This document shows positions 34,348-45,563 of a stretch of DNA of 64,000 nt, in pieces (position 1 is the stretch's first letter; each line of letters starts with the position of its first letter). The DNA is from Silene latifolia (taxonomy: Eukaryota > Streptophyta > Magnoliopsida > Caryophyllales > Caryophyllaceae), in the NCBI RefSeq assembly GCF_048544455.1, contig NC_133529.1, positions 51,765,401 to 51,829,400 of the forward strand, read 5' to 3'. The notes beneath the pieces are model-generated. The model searched no databases and was not told the origin of the DNA. It saw nothing but the letters and a program-made list of their open reading frames with translations. Made by a program: the position numbers and the translations under genes.

Positions 34348-37300
34348 ATCACATAAGGACCCATCCATCTAGAGTTCAACTTCCCGGGAAAGAGTCGATA
34401 TCGGGAATTGAATAGAAGGACTTTATCGGGAATAGAAGGAATTGAATAGATTGTAGTCGGAATTCTTCCAACTCTTGAATTTGTATCATCCTCTTTTGAC
34501 CGCTTAATTTGAGATCAAGGATGAGAGCTTTAATTGCCCAAAAAGCTTTGTACTCTAACTCAATTGGCAAATGGCATGCCTTCCCATAGACAAGTTTGTA
34601 AGGGGAAGCTCCTATGGGAGTCTTATAGGCCGTCCTATAAGCCCAAAGAGCGGCATCAAGCTTCATGCTCCAATCCTCACGAGTCTTGTTGACAACTTTC
34701 TCGAGAATTTGCTTGATCTCTCTATTTGAAACTTCAACTTGACCGCTTGTTTGAGGATGGTATCAGAAACCGGTTCTATGTTGAACACCATATTTGGTCA
34801 AAAGGGATGTGAGGTTCTTTTCGTGAAAATGCGTTCCTCAATCACTTATGATTGCTCTAGGGACTCCGAATTTTGGGAAGATTATTTTCTTAAAGAGCTT
34901 AGTGACCGTTTTTGCATCATCGGTTGGGGTGGCAATTGCCTCCACCCATTTTAAGACGTAGTCTACGGCCACAAGGATATATTTGTTCCCTTTGGATGTC
35001 ACGAACGGCCCTTGGTAGTCGATCCCCCAAACGTCGAAGATCTCCACCTCTAGTATGCCCCTTTGTGGCATTTCATTCCTCCAAGAGATATTCCCTGTCC
35101 TTTGACAAGCATAACAATGAAGGATGAATTCCCTTGTATCTTGGAACATCGTAGGCCAAAAGAAGCCCGATTGAAGAATTTTTGCAATGGTTCTCCTTGC
35201 TCCATGGTGTCCACCGTAAGGGGATGAGTGACATCCTTCCAAAACTCCTTGAATTTCCCATTGAGGGATGCACCTTCGGTAGAGCCCATCACTACACTCC
35301 TTGTAAAGATTTGGGTCATCCCAAAAGTACCTCTTTACTTCGAATAAGAACCTCATCCTTTGGTTGTAGTTTAAGTTTGGAGGGAGTACTCTTCCAACAA
35401 TATAGTTGGCATAATCGGCAAACCATGGGGTGATATGTCTCTCAAGTTGTGTTTGAATAGCCATTAAGATATCATCGGGGAAAGAGTCATTGATCGGTGT
35501 TTCTCCTTCTTCATCATGAAACCGGATTCTTGACAAGTGATCCGCAACTACATTCTCGGCTCCTTTCTTATCTCTTATTTCCATGTCGAATTCTTGAAGA
35601 AGCAAAATCCATCTGAACAACCTTGGTTTGCCTCTTTCTTTATCAAGAGATGTCGAAGAGCACGGTGATCCGAAAAGACAATCACTTTGGATCCAAGTAA
35701 ATAGGAACGGAATTTGTCCAAAGCATAGACAATGGCAAGGAGCTCTTTTTCGGTGGTATCATAGTTCACTTGGGAAGAATCAAGAGTCTTGCTTATATAG
35801 TAGATAGCATGTAAAGCCCTTCCTACCCGTTGGCCAAGAACCGCTCCAACAGCGTAGTTACTAGCATCACACATAATCTCGAACGGTAGTTCCCAATTTG
35901 GTGGTTGAATGATCGGCGCCGAGATTATATCTTCCTTAATTCTATTAAAGGCTTCAACACACTCATTAGTGAAATGGAATTGGGCATCTTTAAGTAAGAG
36001 TTGAGTGAGGGGTTTCGCGATTTTTGAGAAATCTTTTATAAAACGGCGATAGAAACCCGCGTGACCGAGAAAACTTCTCACCCCTATAACATTCACGGGA
36101 AGTGGGAGTTTCTCTATCACCTCAACCTTAGCTTTATCGACCTCGATGCCCTTTTCCGAGATTAAATTACCCAAAACAATTCCTTCATTGACCATGAAGT
36201 GACACTTTTCCCAATTCAAAACGAGACTAACATGTTCACATTTTTGCAATACAAGGGAAAGATTATGCAAGCATGAGTCAAAGTCTTTTCCATAAACGCT
36301 AAAATCATCCATAAAAACTTCCATTATGGTCTCTAGGTAGTCGGAGAAGACACTCATCATGCATCTTTGGAAAGTAGCGGGGGCATTACACAAGCCAAAA
36401 GGCATTCTTCTATATGCAAAAGTACCATAAGGGCATGTGAAGGTGGTCTTGTGTTGGTCATCCGGGTGTATAGGGATTTGAAAGAATCCCGAATACCCGT
36501 CAAGGTAGCAAAAGAACTTGTTGGAGGCTAGCCTCTCAAGCATTTGGTCAATGAATGGTAGGGGGAAATGATATTTTCTTGTCGCGGAATTCAATTTTCG
36601 ATAGTCAATACACATACGCCAACCGGTGATCTTCCTTGTGGGTATTAGCTCATTCTTTTCATTTGTCACTACCGTGGTACCTCCTTTCTTAGGTACTACT
36701 TGAACGGGGCTAACCTACAAAGAGTCCGATATGGGATATATGATTCCCGCATCAAGTAATTTCATAACCTCTCCTTTAACAACTTCTTGCATGTGGGGGT
36801 TTAATCTCCTTTGAGATTGGATGGTAGGTCTATGGTCTTCCTCTAGATGAATTCTATGCATACAAAAGTTGGGACTTATCCCCTTAAGGTCATCTAGACT
36901 ATAGCCTATAGCCTTTTCATGTTGTTTCAACACATCAAGCAATTTTCCCAATTGGTTTTCGTCAAGTTTGTCATTAACAATCACGGGTTTGGTTTTAGAT
37001 TCATCAAGATAAACATATTTCAAATTTGGGGGAAGGGGTTTTAAAGTTGGAACTTGTACCTCACTTTCCTCCATTGAAGGTTCATTGAGAACTTGCTCCA
37101 TTTCCATTAGACACTCCATTCTCATGGCATACTCAACTTGTTCTTCAAGCTCACTAATCTCATCATACTCAAATTCCATGACAAATTCTTCTTGCTCTTC
37201 GATTTGTATGATGTCTTCTATGATTGCTTGCTCTTGTTCCATGGGTTGATATGCTTCCACAAGGATGTTATGTACTAATTCGGATTGCTCATGAGTAAGT

Positions 37301-37455
37301 TCTTTGTTAGCTAGAGAGGCCTCAAGAAGATCTACCTCCAACTCCCAATGCATATTTTTGGCCTCACTTGCTTCCAAGGATTCCAATGCTTGCATGGGGT
37401 CTTTGAAGAAAGGTATACTCAAGTGGTCCTCAACAAAACAATCTATAATATCCAT
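34348..37455 (-). pseudogene. pol: Athila pol: RT, RNase H, integrase (broken)
   Basis: Copies element RNA into DNA and integrates it. From the 5' side: a glutamate-rich linker (37455-about 36900), the RT N-terminal region, RT core with CIDYRKLN and VFMDDFSVYG (36669-35900), RNase H, then integrase with its HHCC zinc region ([15 protein letters not shown]) and the catalytic D ([10 protein letters not shown]), D (AIISD) and E (NREIKQIL). Lesions: TAG at 36715-36717 where the family has Trp, a one-base loss in a T run at 35627-35629, TGA at 34838-34840 and 34763-34765, and a local rearrangement near 34376-34450. The frame continues at 22640 beyond Copia-1. There is no gag or protease upstream: the first codon is only about 120 bases from the primer site. 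Confidence 0.9.
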
Positions 37456-37575
37456 CTTGCAAAATATCGAACAACTTGAAAATAATTAGAACAAACCTTG
37501 AGGAGTTTTACTTCCCCAAGGCAAAGAAAGACACAACTAATAACAATCAAAGAAAATCAAATCAAGTTAACACCG
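37456..37575 (-). other. Short leader between primer site and pol
   Basis: Only about 120 bases separate the primer site from pol, where intact Athila elements have gag and protease (well over 1.5 kb). I infer a deletion. Confidence 0.6.
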
Positions 37576-37593
37576 TCTCCGACAACGGCGCCA
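37576..37593 (-). other. Athila primer-binding site (tRNA-Asp)
   Basis: On the minus strand TGGCGCCGTTGTCGGAGA, close to the complement of the aspartate tRNA 3' end (TGGCGCCGTTGCCGGGGA, seen exactly at 43747 in Gypsy-2). Confidence 0.85.
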
Positions 37594-37597
37594 TTTT

Positions 37598-39334
37598 TGG
37601 TTGGTCCGCTTTGAGCTTAGATTTCGGTTACTTGTCGTTAGGAGCACCTAGACCAAAACAATATTTATAACTTCACAAACAACTCTACTATTAGTAAAGA
37701 GGCAAGTAAAGGTCGGATCCCAAGGGACGGGTATTGATGTAGGATTTTCGATTGTAAGTAGTGGTGCCTAAGGGTGTCACAATTTGGGTTGAGATAAGAA
37801 GATCACTAAACTAAATAACAATAAAAGTAAACAAGCAAGATGACTAAAATGAGATGTAAACAATTGATTAAAAGTACTAGGGTGTCATGGGTTCATAGGG
37901 GATTCATGGGAATTGATCATACAAACATATTCTCAAATTATAAGCAAGCAATTATTGTTGTGATAGGATCGAGTTGGTTTATATCTTACAATCCTAAGAA
38001 GGTTTGGGTCCCGGAGCCGAATCGATTAGATTTTACAACACCTACAAGTCGACTTAATCCTCCCTACTCAACTATATGCATGGTCTAATGAGACTCGAGT
38101 TGGTTTATGTCTTACAAGTCTCATTGAAAAAGTAAGTGATGGGTAAAAAATGCAAGGATTCATAGGCTCGCATTTCATCAAACATAACATGTGCATAAGT
38201 TGAGATCACAACAAGCAAGCAAATAAATTATGTGAACATATTAGATTAAGCATGAATCATTCCCCATATTGGTTTCCCCTAATTCCCCATTAACCCTAGT
38301 TAAGGAAACTACTCACTCATTATCATGCTTAACATGTTAACAAGGTTGTCAATCATATCAAGAAAGCAAAACATGATGAATAAGTAAAGATGATTAACAA
38401 TAATTAAAAAGGGATTAAGAGAATTATACCTAATTATGATTCCAAAATAATAAGCAAAGAATAATAGAAGTACTTGATGAATGATTGGAAGGTTGTCAAT
38501 CCTCCAAATAAACCCAAAAAATCTTCAATTACCCAAAATAAAGGATGAACAATAGAGAAATTAAGGAAATGAGATTTGTATTAATACTTGATTAAAAGTT
38601 GATTACAAGATTAAAGAGAGATTAGAATAATGTAGACTACACTAAAGATTGATAAGACGAACATGATTATCTAATTAGTGTAATGGGGTATTTATAATGT
38701 GGATTAGGTGCACAAATTAGGGTTACTAAGGGCTTAAATGACGATTAAGTCCTTAAGAAAAGTTGAGGAAATGCTCCTCTCGAAGAAAGATGCGAGTCTC
38801 CTTTTTGCTAGTCTTTCGAAAATATGCGCATCCCGAGTAGAACAAGAAGAAGCCGGGTTGCACTGGAGAACAATCCGAGCGTCCAAAGGGTCGGGACGAG
38901 CGGATTCTTGAGGTCTTGGACGAGCGGCCTGGTGCTGGGACGCTCGGATTGTGGCTCTTGGACGAGCGGCCCGATGCTGGGACGAGCGGATTCCAGTCAA
39001 GTGAGCTTTTTCTTCTTTCTTTCTTTTCTTCTTCCAACAATCCTCCGGGATCTTGTCGAAGATGCAAGGATCTTCTTCATCATTGCCCATCTACTACATT
39101 ATTTACAAAGGCCTTCTAGTCTTGTCATTAATGCTTGGTCATTAAATTTGATCAATTTAGCTCTATTTTGCCATGAAAATGCAAGGTTTGCACTCCTCTC
39201 CTACCAAGGGAACAAAACCTCAAAGAATATGCAAAACAAAGGACTAAAGATAGTAAATGACCCAAATATGCACTAAAAAGCATAGGAACGAGGCTAATTC
39301 GGGGACTAAATATGCTCAAATATTGGTCACATCG
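37598..39334 (-). repeat. Athila 5' LTR
   Basis: 1737 bases aligning with 15710-18009 apart from the TRIM there. It provides the TRIM empty site. The terminal TG on the element sense strand has changed to CG (39334). The GAGCG motif array is at 38873-38996. Target duplication ataat follows at 39335-39339. Confidence 0.92.
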
Positions 39335-39405
39335 ATAATCAAAATAGATATAATACATGAAAGTATACAGAATTGAACTCAATTTACGTCTGAAATAGTT
39401 TTTAA

Positions 39406-39520
39406 ATCACACTAACCCGTATCGGAATGGTAGATAGTTTTCTGTTGATAACCTCCCACATGGACTGACAAACGTAAAAGGCGCATTGTTTGTCGGCTGG
39501 TGCTTTAGGAGACAATTATA
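39406..39520 (-). pseudogene. CACTA-1 main gene, Ulp1-like protease exon
   Basis: On the minus strand an open stretch contains PADKQCAFYVCQSMWEVIN. This fits the C-terminal part of the C48 (Ulp1/SUMO protease) catalytic domain, where the nucleophile cysteine lies in a C-G/A-x-Y-V context. It ends at candidate splice donors near 39406. The histidine part of the active site was not found with confidence; the region 39540-39790 between this and the next upstream exon has no clear match. Confidence 0.5.
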
Positions 39521-41119
39521 TAAATCACACACAAATCAGCTGAATTAGATAATAAACATCTCGCATAAACATTAATTAAATGATACGAGTAATTATTAAG
39601 AATACACCTTCTAATGGCGTGATAAAATTAGGAACAGCGTTGCTTTCATATTTCCCAAATGGACATAATTTTGTTTTTTTTGCTTCAAAAACACTAATTA
39701 ATAAATACACACATATGCAATTATTATTTGCATATATATGGCTCAAGTCATACAATAACAAATGACATTATTGAAAGTTGTAAAATTACTCAGTTATCAT
39801 CCTTAGACAACTGTTAGAGGGTTTGCCTTCACGAGTGATACTATTGATTTGTTCTTCGTATGAAATTATGTGCACAGAGAACGCCTTAGGACTCAATAAT
39901 CCGTAGGCGTGAATTGGGAACTTCCACTCAGCGATCTGATTATTTAGGTACCTATTACGCCATATGGAACGAAAAATGTTAGTGTAATTGATAATTTAAA
40001 CAAACATCATTATTCGTAAATGGAAATGACTAAATAGTTTTATTAATAAAACTTACTTCATCCAAATTAAAATGTGAACAGCATCTAAATTGTCAAGGTG
40101 GACAAATTCCATCAGTTGCTTCGGGTCCAGTACGGCTATATCAGCAGCTCCTATAATTTTCTTTTCAATGTTAATCATGACTACATCCCCTCTAGGTGAC
40201 TTCTTTACAGCCAGGTTTTGCAAAGCCTTCAGCGAAGCAGTTTTCATTTTTTTCTTATATTCACACGATTCATAATAAGAATCATAAGCAGGCTTGACTG
40301 CAACAACTTCCGTTGACGAAGTAGTAATCGCTTTAGCTGCCGTCATGGCTTTGCTTAACTTCTGCAAATGTAAAGATTAAAGTACTTATGATGTGTTAAT
40401 ATTCGTACCCTAATATATTTAAAGAACAAGTAATAATTAACGTCTGCGTATAGGTACCTCAGGGATGACAACATTGATGAGGTTGTTAGGCCATTACACA
40501 TAAGAGCTTAGGGCTTATTTCATATAAGTGATCTCCTCATTAGAAAATGGTACTTTTACTTCCCCATACTCGTCTTTATATAATTGGGACACTTTCACTT
40601 TCCTGCAATTGTGACGAAGGGGTATACCATGAACCTTAATTTGTTGAAGCCGGTCGTAAGAGAACACGTATCCCCTGGCAACAACAACTTTCTGTATCCC
40701 CTGTAAATAGAACATACGATAAGCCACCTTGCTATCGCCCTTCACGACGGCTTTATTCAATTAGTACACATACATTCACTACCTTTAAGAAACTTCATAA
40801 GTAAAAAACGTGTACTGAGATGAATAATTATAAACTAGCAGCTATTACCTTTTTCGGTGTAGAGAAGAACGTCTGATCACCAACTACCTCAATCTCATCC
40901 TGTGTCACGGCCTTCCTGGCTTCCTCTTCCTCTTCAACTGCCTGATATCGATCCTCGGATCCCACCTCAGTCTCCTTTGCCATTTCCTTCTCCCTTGCCA
41001 TGTCCTCCTCGGCTTCCTTCTGTACATTAACACTTATCCATATAACACGTACTGATTTTCCAAATCATATAACACATTGTATATATATATAAGTCATAAA
41101 TATTATTACCTCTTTTTCC

Positions 41120-41212
41120 TCCTCCTCCTCCCCCTCCTCCTTCTCCTCCTCCTCCTCCTCCTCCTCCTCCTCCTCCTCCTCCTCCTCCTCCTCCTCCTCC
41201 TCCTCCTCTACT
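41120..41212 (-). repeat. CTC/GAG trinucleotide tract encoding poly-glutamate
   Basis: About 28 near-uninterrupted CTC units on the plus strand, read as Glu codons in exon 6 of the CACTA-1 gene. Length variation would keep the frame. Confidence 0.9.
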
Positions 41213-42428
41213 TCCTTTATGACTTCTTTAACTATATCCAACTCTTTTTCTGATGGCTTTTCCCCAGTTTCCAACATTCTCACCATCAACCTGGCTATTT
41301 TCTGTAGCTGTGTAGTAGAAATTAATGTCAGCATATATAGTTATAAATTACGCTGGTTCAAATACAGTATTTATAGATTACCTTCTTGGAATCATGACCA
41401 CTTCGAGTAGTTTTCCCAAAATACTTAGTGATACCAACATGCGTCGATACCCCTCTCACACGACCTAGATGCTCTGCTTTGCCGATTGCCCTAGCAAGAA
41501 TGTCATCATGTCCTTTAGTCTTCCATTTTATTTCCTGTACCTCCTTCTCACAGATCCTCTACATACACATTAAACAATTAAGTAACTCACAATTATATAA
41601 CTCCGACCACCAGCGGTAGTGGTGACATATTTATTCAAACTTACAATTTTCTCTTTAATGTCCTTATCATATTTAGTTTCCGTCTTAACATTCTTAGGAG
41701 TGTGACCTTCCACCCAAGCGTCGTGACGACTGAATTTTCCAAGCTTTGCCTACAATTCATTCATCACATTGATATCCTCTCAAAATATGTATGATTACTA
41801 TGAACATATATAACATCCGACTAAAACACCTAATAGTCTTATACTATAAGAATTATGTACTTACAAGTTTCTTCTTAATCAATCTATAACAACCTCGGGA
41901 GCCGTAAAAGACGGTCTTTTTCTTTGAATTGTTCGCCTTGTTCCTCTCACTCATAGCCTTCATCAAATAAATTGTATCGAGAAACGTAAGCATGACCAAA
42001 CACTAAACTAAGTATACTTCTTTACTTATTAGTATTAAGTTACCTTAAACTTGTCGGACAGCCTATAAGCGATATAGCTATCCCAATGCTCTTGACTAAC
42101 ATATGGATACTTATTCGTTGGTGGGTTCTTGTTCATCTCCCCGGTTTCCTTGTTGAACAAGTGCTTCTCAGCAATCTTTAACTTCCAAGAACTGAGGGCT
42201 TCCCCTGTCTTTTTTTTTAGGTACATATCATACTTTTCGGGGACAACATAAGCTAACTGCATATATGATGAGCATAGTTGGTACAAGTGTTTCGGCTAAT
42301 ACACATATCAAGTAGTAACTTAATTTCAGCTAAAATATTTATTATTGTATATACATACCTTTATTCTGTTTATTAGCATGGTGTTCCGTATTTTACTCAG
42401 TTCACTGATACGCGGCGTACCGAGAGGC

Positions 42429-42433
42429 ACATA
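42429..42433. repeat. Target-site duplication of Gypsy-2, left copy (acata)
   Basis: acata here and at 48592-48596. Removing the element restores an uninterrupted exon 1 of the CACTA-1 gene. Confidence 0.9.
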
Positions 42434-43741
42434 TGATAGGTGCATTTTATATAGTCCTTTTAGGCCTCTTTATGCACGTATTTCTATGCTATAATCGTAG
42501 TTTTATGCTACAAAATGCCCCGAATATGCTACTTTGGTTTGTTTTGTCTTAGTTGCAGGAATGGATCAGAAAGTAGTAGAATCAAGCCTTTTATCGTCCG
42601 TTTTGCATGCATTTAGAGGAAGAGTGATTTTGGAGCGGAGATGTAGCTGTCTCGGGATGCGTGAAGCCATGTCGGAAGCTAAAAAGACAAGTCAAAGCTG
42701 AAACTAACGAAACCATGGGCGGCTGAAGTTAAAGTTACTCGATCGAATGCATTTCTTGTCGATTGAGTACTTATGGATGGTTGAAGACCTCGATCGAGTA
42801 TTTTCTTTACTCGATCGAAAGGATGCATTTTAGGGTTTACTCGAACGAGTAGATTTTCTACTCGATCGAGTGGTTTGAGCTCAGTTTTGCTCGATCGAGC
42901 AGTTCTAAAGGGCTCGATCGAGTGGTTTTTTATTGGGCTCGGGCTTTTTGTTTTATTTCGGTATTAGGTTTAATAAGAATCGTCTCCTCTATAAAAAGGA
43001 CGACGACAAACACATTTAGGGGGGATCTACACTTTACTCTACTCTTTCCTCTGTAAACTGATCTCCTCTCTTTCTCCGGACTATTATCTCTGTATTCTCT
43101 CTTTTTCCCTCTTCTTTATTTAATGTTTATTTTACTTCCCTTTATTTCTATTCTTCCTTTTACTATGTCTAGCTAATTTCTCTTGCTAGGATTAGGTGAT
43201 TCAATGGACTGTTGTTAATTGCTAATTAGTTTATAGATTTGTCGTTGTTGTTTAAGTCTATGTTGTTAATTACTGCTTTAATTGTATTTTGCTGATTGAA
43301 TCGATGCAATTAGCCTTTTTAATTTTGGTAAGCCTTGACCAGGACCAGAAGGTTGGAAGGGGTGAGACCCGCAGTGAACAATATGATGCTTTAGCGAGGG
43401 CGGAAGTTAAGCTAATAGCATTTTAGGGCGAATTAAGACCGGAAGGAGATATTCGTTGCCCCTTAGACCGACACATCGACTAATATGAGACCTTAACTGC
43501 AATTAATTGACGTTCATTGATGACCTGAGATCCTAGTTCCCTTTCTCTTCCTTGTTAATTTCTCTTATCCCTTTTTCTCTTGCTTAAGTCAAAACAATTC
43601 AAACCCCCCATCCTGTGACCTTAGACAGACCGAATAGACAAGTAGATAGTGACCACCTCCATGTGGAGATCGACTCTACTTACAGCTAGCTTCTGTTACT
43701 GTAACTAGGTATTTTATTTTTGGTACCTTACGACGGTATCA
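42434..43741 (+). repeat. Gypsy-2 5' LTR
   Basis: 1308 bases, TGATAGGTGC to GGTATCA, nearly identical to 47245-48565. Contains a CTCGATCGAG array at 42737-42928 and a probable promoter/leader CT-rich block near 43020-43160. Confidence 0.93.
42737..42928. repeat. CTCGATCGAG palindrome array, 5' LTR
   Basis: About nine copies of ctcgatcgag or one-base variants (cgattgag, cgaacgag) in 190 bases. The matching array in the 3' LTR is 47547-47741. Confidence 0.92.
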
Positions 43742-43746
43742 AATTT

Positions 43747-43764
43747 TGGCGCCGTTGCCGGGGA
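43747..43764 (+). other. Gypsy-2 primer-binding site (tRNA-Asp)
   Basis: TGGCGCCGTTGCCGGGGA, an exact complement of the plant tRNA-Asp 3' end, after a five-base spacer (aattt). Confidence 0.92.
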
Positions 43765-43921
43765 GGCAACTATTTTATTTACTTGTTTCTTTTTGTCTGT
43801 CTTTAGCCTTAAGGGATTTATTACTTGAGGCAGTTCTTATCTTTTTCCTTGAGTGTTGTTTTGATAGGCCCTACAGGTCCTACCTAGACAGTTCTAGGTA
43901 AAAGATCGTCAAAGGGAAGGC

Positions 43922-44383
43922 TTGAGTACCTTTGACCCGTCACCTATGTTCCATTATATGGCACAGCAGGTGATTTACTGTGGGAGATGTGCTGCTACTG
44001 GGCATAATGCAGCTATTTGCATGGTAGAGAACGACGAGGTCTACGCGTTCAAGCACCGTAGACGAGCTAGCCATCCCGTTGTAGTTGTGCCGCCATACCC
44101 CGTTGTCTGGCCATCGCAACAACAAGCTCCTCCTCCTGATAAACGGAAAGAAGATATTGCTAAGCTGAAGTCTTTGATGAAGGCACTTGCATTCCGAGTG
44201 CAAGAAGATGATAGACGTAAAGAAGCTCAACTCATTGAGCTGGAGTGTCAAATAGCTCAGCTAGCTGCTGAGTCGAATAGTAGGCAACAAGAGAAGGTAT
44301 ACTTTACCTACACCGAGAGTGGTCTTTCCCATGAAGGACCCGAGTTGCCTAGCGCTATTAATGATTTTGATGACTCGGATTAG
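43922..44383 (+). pseudogene. gag: Gag fragment with zinc knuckle
   Basis: A 153-codon open stretch whose only start is a TTG; the first ATG is 43946. Residues about 20-33 form a CX2CX4HX4C knuckle (CGRCAATGHNAAIC), the nucleic-acid-binding end of gag. A proline-rich segment and a predicted coiled coil follow (residues 75-125, rich in K, E, Q and L). The capsid part upstream is missing, so this is a truncated gag. It may still bind element RNA. Confidence 0.6.
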
Positions 44384-44446
44384 GAAGATCTATCCGAAAA
44401 TGAAGGGAGTTATGAAGATTTCTGCGATGCACTGCAAAGATCACTC

Positions 44447-44580
44447 GATCGAGTTAGTAATAATGCTCGATCGAGTGGATTTCAAGAGAAAACGTTCGAT
44501 CGAGCAGTTCAATGTGCTCGATCGAGTGAAAATCAGGAATAAAGCCTTCGATCGAGTAATAATTCTACTCGATCGACTGA
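44447..44580. repeat. Internal CTCGATCGAG array 1
   Basis: Six copies at about 20-25-base intervals between the gag fragment and the next ORF. Confidence 0.9.
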
Positions 44581-44581
44581 T

Positions 44582-45235
44582 TTGGCCAGAGAGAGCAATG
44601 CAGCGTCACTTGGGTTCGTTCTAGATGACGATTTTGATGATGATAATGGTTACGGTGAATCGCCCCTTTTCAAGGCCGAGCTGGATGCGCTTGAGGCTGC
44701 GATTTACGGGACGGACTCCACTAAGGAGGGTGACGAGAAGACAGCTGAGTCGGTAATTGCCCCTAGCACGGAAGAGGTAACATCTTCCTTTGTCAATAAT
44801 TTCATTATTGAGAGCAACCAATCCGAGGTAGTTAACGATAATTATATTATTGTTTGTTTAAACAGTACATTGCCTCATTTGACTTATGCTTCGTATTTTA
44901 ATGCCATACCCCCTTCCAATTGGTCAATTAATTTAACAGTTTTTCACTGTACTTGTCATCTTAAATTTCTTATTCTGAAACGGTACCCTAAATTATTGTT
45001 AATTGCTCCTGAGCTCCTTTATTTTGTGGACAAATTTAGGAGCTGTCATAGGAAATTTGTTAGGCTTAAACGGTTGTACATTTTTATTTCCTATATCTTT
45101 ATTCCACTGTGGTGCTACTTACATTTTTGTGTAGCACATGCGCAGCTGTTTGATCGGTTGCTGCACGCTTTGAGTTATTTTGACCAGGCTAAATTAGAGA
45201 GGCTCGAAGAAAAAGAAGGTCGAGCTGGGACCTGA
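44582..45235 (+). CDS. Hypothetical ORF of Gypsy-2
   Basis: A 217-residue open frame from ATG 44582, overlapping nothing else. The first 80 residues are acidic (a DDDFDDDNGYG run), then comes a hydrophobic/aromatic part with a possible membrane segment (residues about 165-185, ISYIFIPLWCYLHFC) and a charged end (LERLEEKEGRAGT). It is followed by ccgggaggcaacccag, a phrase often found after Athila-lineage ORFs. I do not recognise the protein. It may be the remains of a pol or env-position gene or simply open sequence. Confidence 0.4.
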   Translation: MARESNAASLGFVLDDDFDDDNGYGESPLFKAELDALEAAIYGTDSTKEGDEKTAESVIAPSTEEVTSSFVNNFIIESNQSEVVNDNYIIVCLNSTLPHLTYASYFNAIPPSNWSINLTVFHCTCHLKFLILKRYPKLLLIAPELLYFVDKFRSCHRKFVRLKRLYIFISYIFIPLWCYLHFCVAHAQLFDRLLHALSYFDQAKLERLEEKEGRAGT

Positions 45236-45422
45236 CTGAAACTAGCGCTACCGGGAGGCAACCCAGAGATTTTATTTTTAGTTGTTTTTCGAATATTTCA
45301 TTGCTTTAAATTTCTTTTTAGTTGTAATAATTGGTCTTCGTACCATAGACTGAAGCAGTTAAGCTTGTTTTGTTAGTTTTGCGGGCTGTTTGTTGCGTCT
45401 TTGCAGAAACATATGAAGGATG

Positions 45423-45563
45423 GCTCGATCGTGTACTTTTTATACTCGATCGAACACTTTTGCTGCTAATGTCACTCGATCGAGTATATATTTTTCTCGA
45501 TCGAGTACCTGCCAAAGAAAAGCCTTCGATCAAATGCACTATTCTTCTTCGATCGAGCAGTTT
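45423..45563. repeat. Internal CTCGATCGAG array 2
   Basis: Six copies or near copies in about 140 bases, including cgatcgtg and cgatcaaa variants. Confidence 0.88.

Larger units (their letters stand above)
15710..39334 (-). mobile_element. Athila-type Gypsy retrotransposon with nested insertions
   Basis: Minus-strand element with 3' LTR 15710-18009 and 5' LTR 37598-39334, duplication ataat and a tRNA-Asp primer site (37576-37593). Its own length without Copia-1 and the TRIM is about 11.4 kb. The order from the 5' side is LTR, primer site, pol (37455-34348, ending at 22498 beyond Copia-1), a spacer with motif arrays, an Athila-type third ORF (21757-20060), a 2 kb tail and the 3' LTR. Gag and protease are missing. 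The LTRs differ by a few percent by eye. Confidence 0.92.
39800..42433 (-). pseudogene. CACTA-1 main gene: Ptta/En/Spm transposase region, exons 1b-10
   Basis: A spliced gene read on the minus strand, with GT/AG boundaries at 42359-42433 (end of exon 1), 42044-42256, 41865-41957, 41645-41749, 41382-41558, 41110-41307, 40849-41019, 40458-40750, 40057-40361 and about 39800-39951. The early exons match the plant En/Spm (Ptta, Tnp1-like) family: SQEHWDSYIAYRLSDKF, SERNKANNSKKK, GSRGCYRLIKKKL and EHLGRVRGVSTHVG. Exon 6 holds a long glutamate run. Exons 8-10 resemble the region that precedes Ulp1 proteases in plant transposon proteins (ARGYVFS, HGIPLRHNC). Exon 8 carries two in-frame TAA stops (about 40515 and 40491), the second probably from CAA. 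Likely role: DNA binding at the subterminal repeats. This copy is inactive. Confidence 0.75.

Noticed and set aside
34755-34770. tggtatcagaaacc as another tRNA-iMet primer-binding site
   Set aside because: It lies in the integrase coding region of the Athila pol with no LTR next to it; the match stops after nine bases.
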